In this document: positions 8,156-17,330 of the stretch, one piece after another | Position numbering within the stretch: position 1 is the stretch's first letter | Layout: each line of letters begins with the position of its first letter | DNA from: Defluviitaleaceae bacterium | Lineage (GTDB): Bacteria; Bacillota; Clostridia; Lachnospirales; WQUN01 | DNA: 64,000 bases | Reading direction: 5' to 3' | NCBI GenBank assembly: GCA_009781725.1 | Contig: WQVF01000004.1 | Coordinates: 1 to 64,000 of the forward strand | Notes under the pieces: generated by a model | Seen by the model: only the letters and a program-made list of their open reading frames with translations | The model's database searches: none | Told to the model about the DNA's origin: nothing | Position numbers and translations under genes: made by a program

Positions 8156-10449
8156 AAAAACTCCTGTCTCAGGTATTTGACATCACGCGCCCTGTTGTCT
8201 ATTTTCCTATACGCCATCATAGTCCTGGTTGCACATTTCATATCCGGCAGGCTATTGAAATATACAAGCCAGACTGTATTCTTGTTGAGGGGCCAAGTGA
8301 TACGGATTCTTTACTTCCATTCATAGGGGAGTCTGAGCCGCCGGTGGCGATTTATTATTCCTATCAGGGTAATGCCTGTTATTATCCTATGCAAAGCTTT
8401 TCTCCGGAGCTTGTGGCGGTTAGGGCGGGATTGGAGAAGAAAATCCCTGTTCATTTTATTGACTTGCCACTGGGTAACCTGGTTGCTGAACGGGATGAGA
8501 ACCTTTCAAAGTCATGGTATGACGATTACTATCTTGAGCGCAGCAAGTACATAGAGGCTCTGTGCGCAAAAGAAAACTGCCGGAGCCATAACGAGTTGTG
8601 GGAAAAATTATTTGAAATGCCTGCCCTAGACCTATCCACAGAGGAATTTATCAAAAATCTGCTGGTCTTCTGCTATTACTCCCGAGTGGACTACCCCGAG
8701 GAGTTAGAGCTTGAAGAGCAGAATAAAATCCGCGAGATGTATATGGCTGAGAATATTCTGAAACATATGAAAAAACACCCCCGGATATTGGTAATAACCG
8801 GGGGCTTTCACACTGCCGCCCTAATGGCACTTGTGGAAGAGGGAAAACCGGATAAAATAAAACCCCTTCCCGGTCAGGCCTACCTGATACCCTATTCCTA
8901 CAAGGAATGCGACCAGCTAACAGGCTACGCAAGCGGTATGCCTCATCCGAGTTACTATCATGACCTGTACCGCCGTTTTGATGATACCGACAAAGGCGGT
9001 TTTCGCAATACAACCCTTGTATATATTGCAAAGCTCGCCGCTAACCTGCGCAAGAACAAGGAAAATGTATCCCTCTCGGAAGAGGCCGCTGCCTTTGCAA
9101 TGTGCCAAGGGCTTGCGAGCTTACGAGACAAGTCTCAGCCCGGGGTATATGAATTTCTTGACGGGGTGCAGTCGGCCTTTGTAAAGGGTGAGCTCAACTT
9201 GGCTACTTCTTTTATTATGTCTGAAGCGGTAAAGCTCTTACGTGGGGAAAAAATCGGGGTTGTTGCGCCAAGCGCACCAGTGCCGCCAATCGTTGTGGAT
9301 TTCTTGTCCATTGCCAAGTCCTATAAAATGAATACCCAGACCACGGCCCTTAAGACTATTACCTTGGATATTGTCTCTAAGCCTCGTCACCGAAATCAAT
9401 CCGTGTTTCTCCACCGGTTGGCCTTCCTTGATAATTCCTATGGAAAAAAGACCTACGGCCCTGATTATGTAAACCGCACCGGTACAAAGCTGGTACGGGA
9501 AAAATGGAATTATGCCTTCACTGGGTTGGTAATCCCGACCCTGATAGAAAAATCACATAAGGGCGGCACGGTGGAAGATGCCTGCGAATCTATTTTATCC
9601 GATTTGATTAGAGATGAATGCCATACCTCCGGTGATGCGGCGGCCTTGCTTCTTCAGGCTGGTTTGATGGCACTTATGGCCTCAACTAGGCTGGTAGAGC
9701 TGGTACGGGATAGCATCCGAGAGGATAGTTCCTTTGTATCTTTGGCGGATTGCATTAGGAGCTTGGCCTTCCTTGAGGGAGTAGAGCATATACTGCGCCT
9801 GGAGCAAGGGGAGGCCATCGCACATGCTAAGTATGAGGCTCTAATGAGGCTGATTCCTATGATTTCCAGTCTTACTGCTGCCGACGAAAAAACAGATTTC
9901 AACCTAGCCGAAGTCATAAAAATGCTGCACCAATCTACTAAACAGACTACTAGTATCTATGATATGTACCGTGATGCTTTGCTTGACCTTACAGGAAAGG
10001 CAAATATCCCTCCAGCGTTGGATGGTGCCGCGACTGGGCTTTTATACGATGCAGGACAGTTCTCCCTTGCCGATGTACTGCATCGTGCCAAGGGGTATTT
10101 TTCTGGGACGGATAATATCATGGCCCTGACCGGACGATTCCTTAGGGGGATTTTTCTTACAGCCAAGGATGTGCTGTTCTATGATTCCGGGTTCATTGAA
10201 GGGATAAACAATGTAATCGGCGGTGTTTCTTACGATGAATTTATAGAGTTGGTGCCGGATTTACGCTTGGCGTTTACTTCTTTTACTCCAAGAGAAATTG
10301 ACCGCATCGGTAAAAAGGTGTTGGAGGTGCTGGGAATCGAAGAGCCCCCTGAGGATATTACAACTTTGCCCCAAATTGACGAGAACCAAATGAAAACAGT
10401 AAAGACCATAGATGCGGCAGCCAGGGGGTTTTTATATGACAAAACATGA
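8143..10449 (+). CDS. DUF5682 family protein (YehM-like)
   Basis: A 768-residue protein. Its N-terminus (PVVYFPIRHHSPGC, then DCILVEGPSD) carries the signature opening of the DUF5682 family. The start chosen is the ATG at 8143, which gives the usual N-terminus and overlaps the ATPase gene; a GTG at 8116 would add nine residues. There is no signal peptide or membrane segment, so it is probably cytosolic. The family occurs next to MoxR and VWA genes and is thought to be part of the same machine, but its biochemical role is unknown. A second ITGGFH block near residue 215 and the His-rich N-terminus may be ligand sites (inference). Its end overlaps the VWA gene by 14 nt. Confidence 0.82.
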   Translation: MDQVEKLLSQVFDITRPVVYFPIRHHSPGCTFHIRQAIEIYKPDCILVEGPSDTDSLLPFIGESEPPVAIYYSYQGNACYYPMQSFSPELVAVRAGLEKKIPVHFIDLPLGNLVAERDENLSKSWYDDYYLERSKYIEALCAKENCRSHNELWEKLFEMPALDLSTEEFIKNLLVFCYYSRVDYPEELELEEQNKIREMYMAENILKHMKKHPRILVITGGFHTAALMALVEEGKPDKIKPLPGQAYLIPYSYKECDQLTGYASGMPHPSYYHDLYRRFDDTDKGGFRNTTLVYIAKLAANLRKNKENVSLSEEAAAFAMCQGLASLRDKSQPGVYEFLDGVQSAFVKGELNLATSFIMSEAVKLLRGEKIGVVAPSAPVPPIVVDFLSIAKSYKMNTQTTALKTITLDIVSKPRHRNQSVFLHRLAFLDNSYGKKTYGPDYVNRTGTKLVREKWNYAFTGLVIPTLIEKSHKGGTVEDACESILSDLIRDECHTSGDAAALLLQAGLMALMASTRLVELVRDSIREDSSFVSLADCIRSLAFLEGVEHILRLEQGEAIAHAKYEALMRLIPMISSLTAADEKTDFNLAEVIKMLHQSTKQTTSIYDMYRDALLDLTGKANIPPALDGAATGLLYDAGQFSLADVLHRAKGYFSGTDNIMALTGRFLRGIFLTAKDVLFYDSGFIEGINNVIGGVSYDEFIELVPDLRLAFTSFTPREIDRIGKKVLEVLGIEEPPEDITTLPQIDENQMKTVKTIDAAARGFLYDKT

Positions 10450-11566
10450 GGAGCTAAACCGCTGGCGACTGATATTAGGTTCATTTTCTGAAGACAGCCT
10501 AGGGGGAGAAATGCCTGTCCATGAGTTTGATTATGGCGAAGTCGACAATCTACTGGACTTCCTATATGGCCGAGAATACGGTGAGGATAGGGGGATACGA
10601 GAACGGGAGGGTGGCCTGGGCCCTTCCCAAATGCTTATACCCGAATGGATACGAAAAATCCGTCGGATTTTCCCAAAAACCGTAGTTGAACGCTTGGAAA
10701 ATGAAGCCTTAGACCGTTATCAATTAACAGAAATACTAAACGACAAAAAAGTTCTGGAAACCATTGAACCCAATATGAACCTTTTAAAGAACATCCTAGC
10801 CCTAAAAAACCGTATGAAGGGCGATGTGCTTACAACCGCAAAAGAAATAGTCCGCAAAGTAGTAGAAGACCTTACAAAAAAGCTGGAAAACGATATAATG
10901 CGAAGCTTTACTGGCAGGCTAAACCGCTTGCAAAGTACAACCTTCCGCCACAGCAAGAACTTTGACCTGAAAAAGACTCTACGCAAAAACCTGAAAAACT
11001 ACGACCCCGACCTTAAAACCATCATCCCTCACCGGTTATACTTCAACCCAAGAGTAAAACGCTATAACCCTTGGCATATAGTAATCTGCATAGACCAAAG
11101 CGGAAGTATGGTAGAGTCGGTAATATATTCAGCCATAATGTCTGGGATTTTCTCCAAGCTGCCTATACTTAGCGTTAAACTGGTAGTCTTTGATACAGAA
11201 GTTGTAGACCTATCCGGGTATGTTGATGACCCGGCAGAGGCTCTTATGAGCGTACAACTAGGTGGAGGTACCAATATCGGCAAGGCCATGAATTACTGCG
11301 AGTCCTTAATAGAAACTCCTGCAAGGACAATCATGATAATGGTAACAGATTTATATGATGGGGCAGGGTACACCCCAATGTATTCCGCGGCCAAGCGGAT
11401 AATAGAGTCCGGCACCAAGTTATTTATTCTCACGGGGCTGGATACGGAATCTCAAGGACTGATAGACAGCAATGCCGGCAAAAGAATGGCAGGCATAGGT
11501 GCCAAGGTTGCAACCCTCACGCCGGATGCGTTGGCGGAATGGGTGGCTGAGGCTATCATCTCATAG
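10436..11566 (+). CDS. VWA (von Willebrand A) domain protein, MoxR partner (YehP-like)
   Basis: A 376-residue protein with a helical N-terminal half and a C-terminal VWA domain. The metal site (MIDAS) is complete: DQSGS at residues 220-224, a Thr in the GGGTNIG segment, and the Asp of MVTDLYDG. In MoxR systems the VWA protein recruits the ATPase to the client. The ATG at 10436 follows CAGGGGG and overlaps the DUF5682 stop; an upstream in-frame start at 10412 has a poorer site. The SWIM gene follows 12 bp later. Cytoplasmic; no membrane segment is seen. Confidence 0.87.
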   Translation: MTKHEELNRWRLILGSFSEDSLGGEMPVHEFDYGEVDNLLDFLYGREYGEDRGIREREGGLGPSQMLIPEWIRKIRRIFPKTVVERLENEALDRYQLTEILNDKKVLETIEPNMNLLKNILALKNRMKGDVLTTAKEIVRKVVEDLTKKLENDIMRSFTGRLNRLQSTTFRHSKNFDLKKTLRKNLKNYDPDLKTIIPHRLYFNPRVKRYNPWHIVICIDQSGSMVESVIYSAIMSGIFSKLPILSVKLVVFDTEVVDLSGYVDDPAEALMSVQLGGGTNIGKAMNYCESLIETPARTIMIMVTDLYDGAGYTPMYSAAKRIIESGTKLFILTGLDTESQGLIDSNAGKRMAGIGAKVATLTPDALAEWVAEAIIS

Positions 11567-11578
11567 AAAGGAGCTGTC

Positions 11579-13273
11579 ATGTCATTATTAAGAACCCAGC
11601 TCAGTGGAATTGATGAAAATTATCTAGTTAACCTTGCCAATAAGGGCTTAGTAAATCGTGCCGGTAAGGAACTTGTAAATACCGAAATAAATATAAATCT
11701 CACCGATTCCGCATTGGAAGCGGTTTTTGCTGATGGCACAATCGTTACGATACAAGATATTCTTAACAATTTCACTTGTACTTGCCCATCTCGAAATATT
11801 TGCAAACATGTGGTAATGGCATTGATGGAGACAGCAATAAGAACCGAAACAGAGGGGATTCCGGGTCAAGCCCGGAATGACGTAGTTGCGGAGGTTCTGC
11901 CAGGTTTTGAATATCTGCTGGATTACACTCAGGATGCTTTGATAAAGGAATGGGGGAAAAAGCTCTATGATGACGCCCTTAGCCGTGTTCTAGGGGGTCA
12001 AATTGCCAAAATCAAAGAAGGGCAGCGGCTTATTGTTTCAATAACTGATGAAGGGGTTTCGGTTTCAATCTTACCGGGAAGCGGTTTGAATCAGGCGCTT
12101 TGTACTTGTAAAACCAAAGGTTGTGCTCATCAATTGGAGGCACTGTTTCAATATATACAATACAAAACCGGAGAGCTTAACTTTGAGCTCACGATTTCGG
12201 AGTTTAGTGGAGATTTATCTGTTATTCCCCACGCCATGGCCCTTGTGGAGGATATATATCGTATCGGCCTGTTTCGTTTGCCTGGGGAATATGGGTCAAA
12301 ATGCTCCCAATACGCCACTTTGTGCCATGGTGCTGGGTTTGCTACATTGGAACGGCTTTTTGAAACTTGCGGAAGGCAGCTCTCCCTATATGAGGCCAAA
12401 AACGCCGGTTTTAATTTGAACAGCTTGGTCCATAGCCTTGGGATAATATATCGGATATGTAGTGCTCAGGATGTTGGCACCTTAGCAGGCAGGTTTAAGC
12501 GACAGTATAGGGGATTGCCTAAAATTCATATTTTGGGGATTGGGGCTTATCCTTGGTATGCCGGTTCCGGATTCTGTGGGGTTACGGCGGTGTTTTATTG
12601 TCCGGAATTAGGGAGGTGTCTGACATTTGGACTGTCCCGACCAGTGGAATCCGAAGCCCAGGCTGTTAAGCTTGTCGACCAAATTTGGAAGGATAAATCA
12701 ACCTGGGGGCTGCATACCAGTCTTGATGGCTTAGCCAAAGGGGAATGGTCCCTATCCGCTGCCAAAATCAGCGACAATGACCGGCTATCATCTTCGGAGA
12801 GCACCAAGGGCAGCATAATAAACGGGCGAACAGATTTGGATGGCGAGGAAATAGGCGGGATAATTTTCGACAACTTCACAAAGCTTAAGGAACTATTCAC
12901 CCATGAAGATGGGGAGTTTGCCGGAGCCTATGCAATAATCAAGCCTGCTCGGATAGAGAAAGGGCAATTTGACCGGGTTACCCAGGAGTATAAGCTGCCA
13001 ATCTATGATAAGAACGATAACTGCCTGCATATGACCGTGGCCTATTCTCAAATAAACGAAAGTATCTTACATTACTGTGAGGAAATAAAAACCTGCCCTG
13101 AGGCAATATCAGTAAAGATGACTATAAGTCAGGAGCATTTCGCCATAAAAATAACGCCCTTCGCTTTTTGGGCAAAGGGCGATATCAACAATTTGGGTAA
13201 AGACCTATCTTCCTTTAGAGAGAGAAAAGGCCAGTCCTATTTTGCGAGGTTTTTTGCACCTCAGGGGCCGTAA
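11579..13273 (+). CDS. SWIM zinc-finger protein (YehQ-like)
   Basis: A 564-residue protein with a SWIM motif CxCx5CxH at residues 67-77 (CTCPSRNICKH). A second, similar CTCKTKGCAH lies near residue 178, so it may bind two zinc ions. SWIM domains are linked to DNA or protein binding. It is the fourth gene of the MoxR-DUF5682-VWA operon and starts after AAAGGAGC. Residues 93-101 (GIPGQARND) are encoded by a palindromic repeat element inserted in frame just after the zinc finger. No terminator is obvious downstream. Confidence 0.82.
   Translation: MSLLRTQLSGIDENYLVNLANKGLVNRAGKELVNTEININLTDSALEAVFADGTIVTIQDILNNFTCTCPSRNICKHVVMALMETAIRTETEGIPGQARNDVVAEVLPGFEYLLDYTQDALIKEWGKKLYDDALSRVLGGQIAKIKEGQRLIVSITDEGVSVSILPGSGLNQALCTCKTKGCAHQLEALFQYIQYKTGELNFELTISEFSGDLSVIPHAMALVEDIYRIGLFRLPGEYGSKCSQYATLCHGAGFATLERLFETCGRQLSLYEAKNAGFNLNSLVHSLGIIYRICSAQDVGTLAGRFKRQYRGLPKIHILGIGAYPWYAGSGFCGVTAVFYCPELGRCLTFGLSRPVESEAQAVKLVDQIWKDKSTWGLHTSLDGLAKGEWSLSAAKISDNDRLSSSESTKGSIINGRTDLDGEEIGGIIFDNFTKLKELFTHEDGEFAGAYAIIKPARIEKGQFDRVTQEYKLPIYDKNDNCLHMTVAYSQINESILHYCEEIKTCPEAISVKMTISQEHFAIKITPFAFWAKGDINNLGKDLSSFRERKGQSYFARFFAPQGP
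11854..11882. repeat. CCGGGTCAAGCCCGG palindromic element inside a coding region
   Basis: The palindrome ATTCCGGGTCAAGCCCGGAAT (11858-11878) and flanks match the right arm of the element at 50371-50397 except for a paired T/A for C/G change that keeps the stem. It is a multiple of three in effect and is translated as GIPGQARND within the SWIM protein. Confidence 0.8.
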
Positions 13274-13318
13274 CCTTTGCATCAAACGCAAGTAATTTAG
13301 ATAGCAGGAGGTTTTACG

Positions 13319-14140
13319 ATGAATAAAGATGACATTATTACATTGGCAGAAAGGTATATAAATGACTCGCCAAATAATTACATTACCGAAGAAAACGCCA
13401 TACATCCAAGATATAAAGGTATGCAAATATATGAGGCTCCTATATTTGCATTTGGTTCAGCGGATGATGAACTTTATATTAAATATAAATCCCATGAGAT
13501 AATAGGCAGCCACTTTTTATGCCCTGCCGAATGGTTGCCAAATGCCAACACAGTCATATCGTTTTTCCTGCCCTATACCGGTGCAATCAAAGCTGCTAAT
13601 TCAATAGACTGTCGCTGGCCCGCCGATGAATGGCTACATGGAAGATACGAAGGGCAAAATCTATTAAAACAACTATTGGAGTATCTCGAAAAAATCCTAA
13701 CAGAAGCTGGATTCAAATCCCTCGCGCCTTCAAATGACAGGCGATTCAAAATGGGTAATGCTGAAGAGAATGTTGAATATACGTCAAACTGGTCTGAACG
13801 GCACATAGCTTATGCATGTGGATTAGGAACTTTTGGCTTATCTAAAGGGATTATTACAAAAAAAGGGATGGCAGGAAGACTTGGTAGCGTTTTGACAGAG
13901 CTTGATTTACCAAAAAATAGCAGAGATTACAGCGACATATATGAATATTGTACTATGTGTGGTTTATGCATTGAGCGTTGCCCTGCTTACGCTATATCAA
14001 TTGAGGAAGGAAAGAAGTCCATGCTATGTAGCAATTTCTTGGACATAGTGCGGGAACAACATAGGCCTCGGTTTGGATGCGGAAAATGCCAAGTAAGCGT
14101 ACCCTGTGAAAGCAGAATACCTATGGGGCTGTCCTTTTGA
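13319..14140 (+). CDS. 4Fe-4S double-cluster protein, epoxyqueuosine reductase-like
   Basis: A 273-residue protein. C-terminal cysteines C211-C214-C217-C221 (CTMCGLCIERCP), C237 and C254-C257-C263 fit two 4Fe-4S clusters in the manner of the QueG family. QueG makes queuosine from epoxyqueuosine in tRNA using cobalamin. This protein is shorter than typical QueG (about 370) and lacks the HEAT-like C-terminal part, so it belongs to the shorter QueG-like group, whose substrate is not established. queA, the preceding step of the pathway, lies at 59.8 kb in the same window. The ATG follows GCAGGAGG. A P-loop kinase gene follows within 4 bp. Confidence 0.7.
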   Translation: MNKDDIITLAERYINDSPNNYITEENAIHPRYKGMQIYEAPIFAFGSADDELYIKYKSHEIIGSHFLCPAEWLPNANTVISFFLPYTGAIKAANSIDCRWPADEWLHGRYEGQNLLKQLLEYLEKILTEAGFKSLAPSNDRRFKMGNAEENVEYTSNWSERHIAYACGLGTFGLSKGIITKKGMAGRLGSVLTELDLPKNSRDYSDIYEYCTMCGLCIERCPAYAISIEEGKKSMLCSNFLDIVREQHRPRFGCGKCQVSVPCESRIPMGLSF

Positions 14141-14143
14141 GCT

Positions 14144-14665
14144 ATGAATGAGCAAATGACCCCAACAATAATCATTATAAGAGGCAACTCGGGAAGTGGA
14201 AAATCTACCATAGCTAAGGAACTGCAAAAAAGATTAGGTTATGGGACTATGTTAATTTCCCAAGATGTTATACGCCGTGAGATTATGTATGTTAAAGACC
14301 GCCCAAATAATAAAGCGGTAGACTTATTACAATCAATGATTGCATTTGCCTTTGAAAAGTGCAAAATTTCAATTCTTGAGGGCATATTATATTCTGATAT
14401 TTACGAAAATCTTTTTAGCTTCATCCAGCGAACATATGTTAAAAATATCCACGCGTATTATTTTGATTTGACATTTGAAGAAACAATAAACCGGCATTTG
14501 CAAAAACCAACAGCCAATGACTATGGCGAAGCAGAAATGCGTATGTGGTGGCGGGAAAAAGATTATTTGCCGAATATCCCTGAAAAGCTTCTTAAGGAGG
14601 ATATGAAAAAAGGGGACATTGTTGATTTAATTCTTAATGACTTGAAAAGCGATAGATGCGGCTAA
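14144..14665 (+). CDS. P-loop kinase-like protein (AAA_33 / zeta-like)
   Basis: A 173-residue single-domain protein with Walker A GNSGSGKST at residues 14-22 and a lid-like segment rich in Arg/Lys near residues 125-145. This is the fold of small-molecule kinases such as gluconate or nucleoside kinases and zeta toxins. No antitoxin partner is seen, so a toxin role is not supported. The ATG at 14144 sits just after the previous stop codon; an ATG at 14156 is an alternative start. The phosphate acceptor cannot be told from sequence. A strong terminator follows. Confidence 0.65.
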   Translation: MNEQMTPTIIIIRGNSGSGKSTIAKELQKRLGYGTMLISQDVIRREIMYVKDRPNNKAVDLLQSMIAFAFEKCKISILEGILYSDIYENLFSFIQRTYVKNIHAYYFDLTFEETINRHLQKPTANDYGEAEMRMWWREKDYLPNIPEKLLKEDMKKGDIVDLILNDLKSDRCG

Positions 14666-14704
14666 ACTTGCACAATATATGTAAATAATATCATCCCTAC
14701 ACGC

Positions 14705-14748
14705 GAGCCGCCAAAGAATGTCGCACTTTGGCGGCTCCGCAGTTTTTT
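14705..14748 (+). terminator. Rho-independent terminator
   Basis: Perfect 12-bp stem GAGCCGCCAAAG / CTTTGGCGGCTC followed by CGCAG and six T. It ends the plus-strand QueG-like/kinase transcript and abuts the 3' end of the convergent ftsH. Confidence 0.88.
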
Positions 14749-16657
14749 AGAGAATAGTCCCTCTGACAACACCACTTTCACCCATCAGGCCCTTTGTATC
14801 TTTAGCTATAAGGGCACCTGCCGGGAACAGCTTCCGTACCTCTTCCCCGGAGACTCGCTCTTTTTCCATTAGTAGTTCAACGATTTTGTGGAGTACGTCT
14901 ATATGGGTTGAGATAATCATCTTTGCCTCGTTGTAGTTATGGGTCACGATGCGGCGGATTTCGTTGTCGATTTGCGATGCTACTTCTTCGCTGTAATTTC
15001 GGGTATGGTGTAAATCTCGGCCTATGAATACTTCCTCGTTGTCATTGCCGAATTGAATTGGCCCAAGGGTTTCGCTCATCCCGAATTTGACTACCATATT
15101 ACGTGCAAGGCCTGTTGCCCGCTCTATATCATTGGCGGCACCGCTGGTTATATCACCTAATACCAGCTCCTCGGCAGCGCGGCCACCAAGTAGGGCTACT
15201 ATGCTCTGTTCCATAAACCGCTTACTATGGTATGCCTTGTCTTCGCTAGGCAGAGACATTACATAACCCCCGGCTCGGCCTGTGGGGATAATGGAAACCA
15301 TATAGGTTGAATCTAAGTCCGAGAGTATTTCGTGGCAGATGGCATGGCCTGCTTCATGATATGCAGTCATGCGACGGTCCTTTTCCGTGATAACTCGACT
15401 TTTCTTTTCTGTGCCTGCAACCACCTTTATAAAGGCCTTACGCAGGGATTCCATATCTATGCTGGTTTTATCGTCACGGGCTGCTAGGAGCGCGGCTTCG
15501 TTCATCAGGTTTTCAAGGTCTGCCGGGGTAAAGCCTGCAGTGGTTTGGGCTACTACCTTCAAATCTACATCTAGGTCTAACGCCTTGCCTTCTGCATGAA
15601 CCTCCAGTACCCCTTCCCGGCCCTTAACGTCCGGCGGGTTGACCACTATTCGCCTGTCGAAACGGCCAGGCCTTAGTAGGGCAGGGTCCAAAATATCTGG
15701 ACGGTTGGTTGCGGCTATTACTATGACTCCTTCGTTTACGGCAAAGCCGTCCATTTCAACAAGGAGTTGGTTTAGGGTTTGCTCACGTTCATCATGGCCG
15801 CCTCCAAGACCGGCACCTCTGCGGCGACCTACGGCGTCTACCTCATCTATGATAATAAGACTGGGAGCAGTACGCTTAGCTTGTTCGAAAAGGTCCCGCA
15901 CACGAGATGCACCCACACCTACATACAATTCCACAAAATCCGAACCGGAAATACTATAAAAGGGTACATTGGCCTCACCGGCTACAGCACGGGCAAGGAA
16001 GGTCTTACCTGTCCCCGGTGGGCCTACAAGGAGTACGCCTTTTGGGATTCTCGCCCCGATATCATTGTATTTTTGGGGAGCCTTTAGGAAGCTTACGATT
16101 TCCGCCATTTCTTCTTTTTCTTCATCTAGGCCTGCAATTTGGCTAAAAGTGACCTTGCGTTTGTCAAGGAAGCTGACTCTTGCACGACTGCGGCCAAAAC
16201 TGGGGCCTCTACCCCCCATGCCCCCACCTTGCATATGCCTAAGCACAAGCATCAGCACGATTAGAGAACCACCAAACACCAACACAAAAGGCAGGACAGT
16301 TACCCAAACACTGGGTCGCCTGGGGGGGTTAAAGTAAATGCCAAGCTCAGGCTGGTCTTCCCATACCTGGCGCAGAAACTCCTCAAAGCCTGAAATATTG
16401 GGGATATCTACCTCATGGGGTTCCCGTACGCCACTAAGCTTTACCTCTGCTTCGCCAACATTGTTGACCTCCATAGAGGGGGTAAGAGTTACGCTTTCTA
16501 CTTCCCCGTCTTCCAGGGCTTGCAATAGATTAGCGTAGGTGAAGGGCTCAAGTTCCTCTTGGTCGTTTGTCATATTTCTTAGCATACTAAACATCAGCAA
16601 TATGGCCACCAATAGGAAGAATATGCTGATGTTCTTTGCGTGTCTGTTTTTTGCCAC
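14747..16657 (-). CDS. ftsH: ATP-dependent zinc metalloprotease FtsH
   Basis: A 636-residue membrane AAA+ protease that degrades misfolded membrane proteins and regulators. Two N-terminal membrane segments (about residues 10-27 and 117-139) flank an extracytoplasmic domain. Walker A GPPGTGKT is at 212-219, IIIDEVD is Walker B, the second region of homology includes RPGRFDRR, and the zinc site HEAGH is at 434-438. It starts at ATG after AAGGAGATAAAAC. The order tilS-hpt-ftsH is conserved in Bacillota and all three are on this strand, so a common transcript is likely. Confidence 0.96.
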   Translation of the reverse strand: MAKNRHAKNISIFFLLVAILLMFSMLRNMTNDQEELEPFTYANLLQALEDGEVESVTLTPSMEVNNVGEAEVKLSGVREPHEVDIPNISGFEEFLRQVWEDQPELGIYFNPPRRPSVWVTVLPFVLVFGGSLIVLMLVLRHMQGGGMGGRGPSFGRSRARVSFLDKRKVTFSQIAGLDEEKEEMAEIVSFLKAPQKYNDIGARIPKGVLLVGPPGTGKTFLARAVAGEANVPFYSISGSDFVELYVGVGASRVRDLFEQAKRTAPSLIIIDEVDAVGRRRGAGLGGGHDEREQTLNQLLVEMDGFAVNEGVIVIAATNRPDILDPALLRPGRFDRRIVVNPPDVKGREGVLEVHAEGKALDLDVDLKVVAQTTAGFTPADLENLMNEAALLAARDDKTSIDMESLRKAFIKVVAGTEKKSRVITEKDRRMTAYHEAGHAICHEILSDLDSTYMVSIIPTGRAGGYVMSLPSEDKAYHSKRFMEQSIVALLGGRAAEELVLGDITSGAANDIERATGLARNMVVKFGMSETLGPIQFGNDNEEVFIGRDLHHTRNYSEEVASQIDNEIRRIVTHNYNEAKMIISTHIDVLHKIVELLMEKERVSGEEVRKLFPAGALIAKDTKGLMGESGVVRGTIL

Positions 16658-16691
16658 CGTTTTATCTCCTTGTATGTCGGGTTATCCCGTT

Positions 16692-17231
16692 CTATATATC
16701 TTCAAATATTAATTCCCCAATAAATGGTAAATTGCGATAACGCTGATTAAAATCTAAGCCGTATCCTACTACGAATGCATCCGGGATTTGAAATCCGATA
16801 TACTCGCTTTCCGGCAGAACCGCTTCACGGCGGCTGGGCTTATCCAATAGGGCGCAGACTTTAAGACTCGCGGGCTTTCTACTTTCTAAGTATCGCCTCA
16901 GATAGGCCAAGGTATGACCTGTGTCCACTATATCCTCAACTAGGAGAACATGCTTCCCTTCCAGCTCAATGGATGGCTTTTGATCAAATGCTACCTGAGA
17001 AATAGGTGAAGTGGAATCCCCATAGCTGGAGACCTTGAGGCAGTCGATTTCCGTAGGAGCAGTAATTTTGCGGCTAAGATCCGCCATAAAGATATAAGCC
17101 CCCTTGAGAGTGCCCATAAGAATAATGGATTTTCCCACATAGTCTTTGTTGATTTGGTCAGCCAACTCAGATACCCGGGCATCAATTTTCTCCGCCGTTA
17201 GAAGCGGCTCAATTCGCTCTTTTTTTGTCAT
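16692..17231 (-). CDS. hpt: Hypoxanthine phosphoribosyltransferase
   Basis: A 179-residue type I phosphoribosyltransferase that salvages hypoxanthine (and usually guanine) to IMP/GMP. The PRPP loop VLLVEDIVDTGHT is near residue 95, and the base-contacting C-terminal VGYGLDFNQRYRNLPFIG is typical of Hpt. It lies between tilS and ftsH, as in Bacillus. A GC-rich hairpin separates it from tilS. Confidence 0.95.
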   Translation of the reverse strand: MTKKERIEPLLTAEKIDARVSELADQINKDYVGKSIILMGTLKGAYIFMADLSRKITAPTEIDCLKVSSYGDSTSPISQVAFDQKPSIELEGKHVLLVEDIVDTGHTLAYLRRYLESRKPASLKVCALLDKPSRREAVLPESEYIGFQIPDAFVVGYGLDFNQRYRNLPFIGELIFEDI

Positions 17232-17297
17232 ATGTTTTCCCCTTTATCACCCCAAGCGGGGCTTAATCTTCACCAGTCATGCATGAAATTATTTCAA

Positions 17298-17323
17298 GTG
17301 GGGCGGGCTGTACCCCGCCCCAC
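17298..17323. repeat. GC-rich intergenic palindrome between tilS and hpt
   Basis: Perfect 10-bp arms, GTGGGGCGGG / CCCGCCCCAC, with a 6-nt loop. There is no T-run on either strand, so it is more likely a REP-like element or RNA stabiliser than a terminator. Confidence 0.6.
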
Positions 17324-17330
17324 GCACTCC

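Noticed and set aside
14144-14665. Zeta-type toxin
   Set aside because: Only the P-loop is shared; there is no epsilon-like antitoxin beside it.
15369-16538. Plus-strand frames across ftsH
   Set aside because: Antisense to ftsH; Ser/Arg-rich composition is a product of the opposite frame.
17232-17330. Terminator between tilS and hpt
   Set aside because: The GC-rich hairpin has no T tract on the minus strand.
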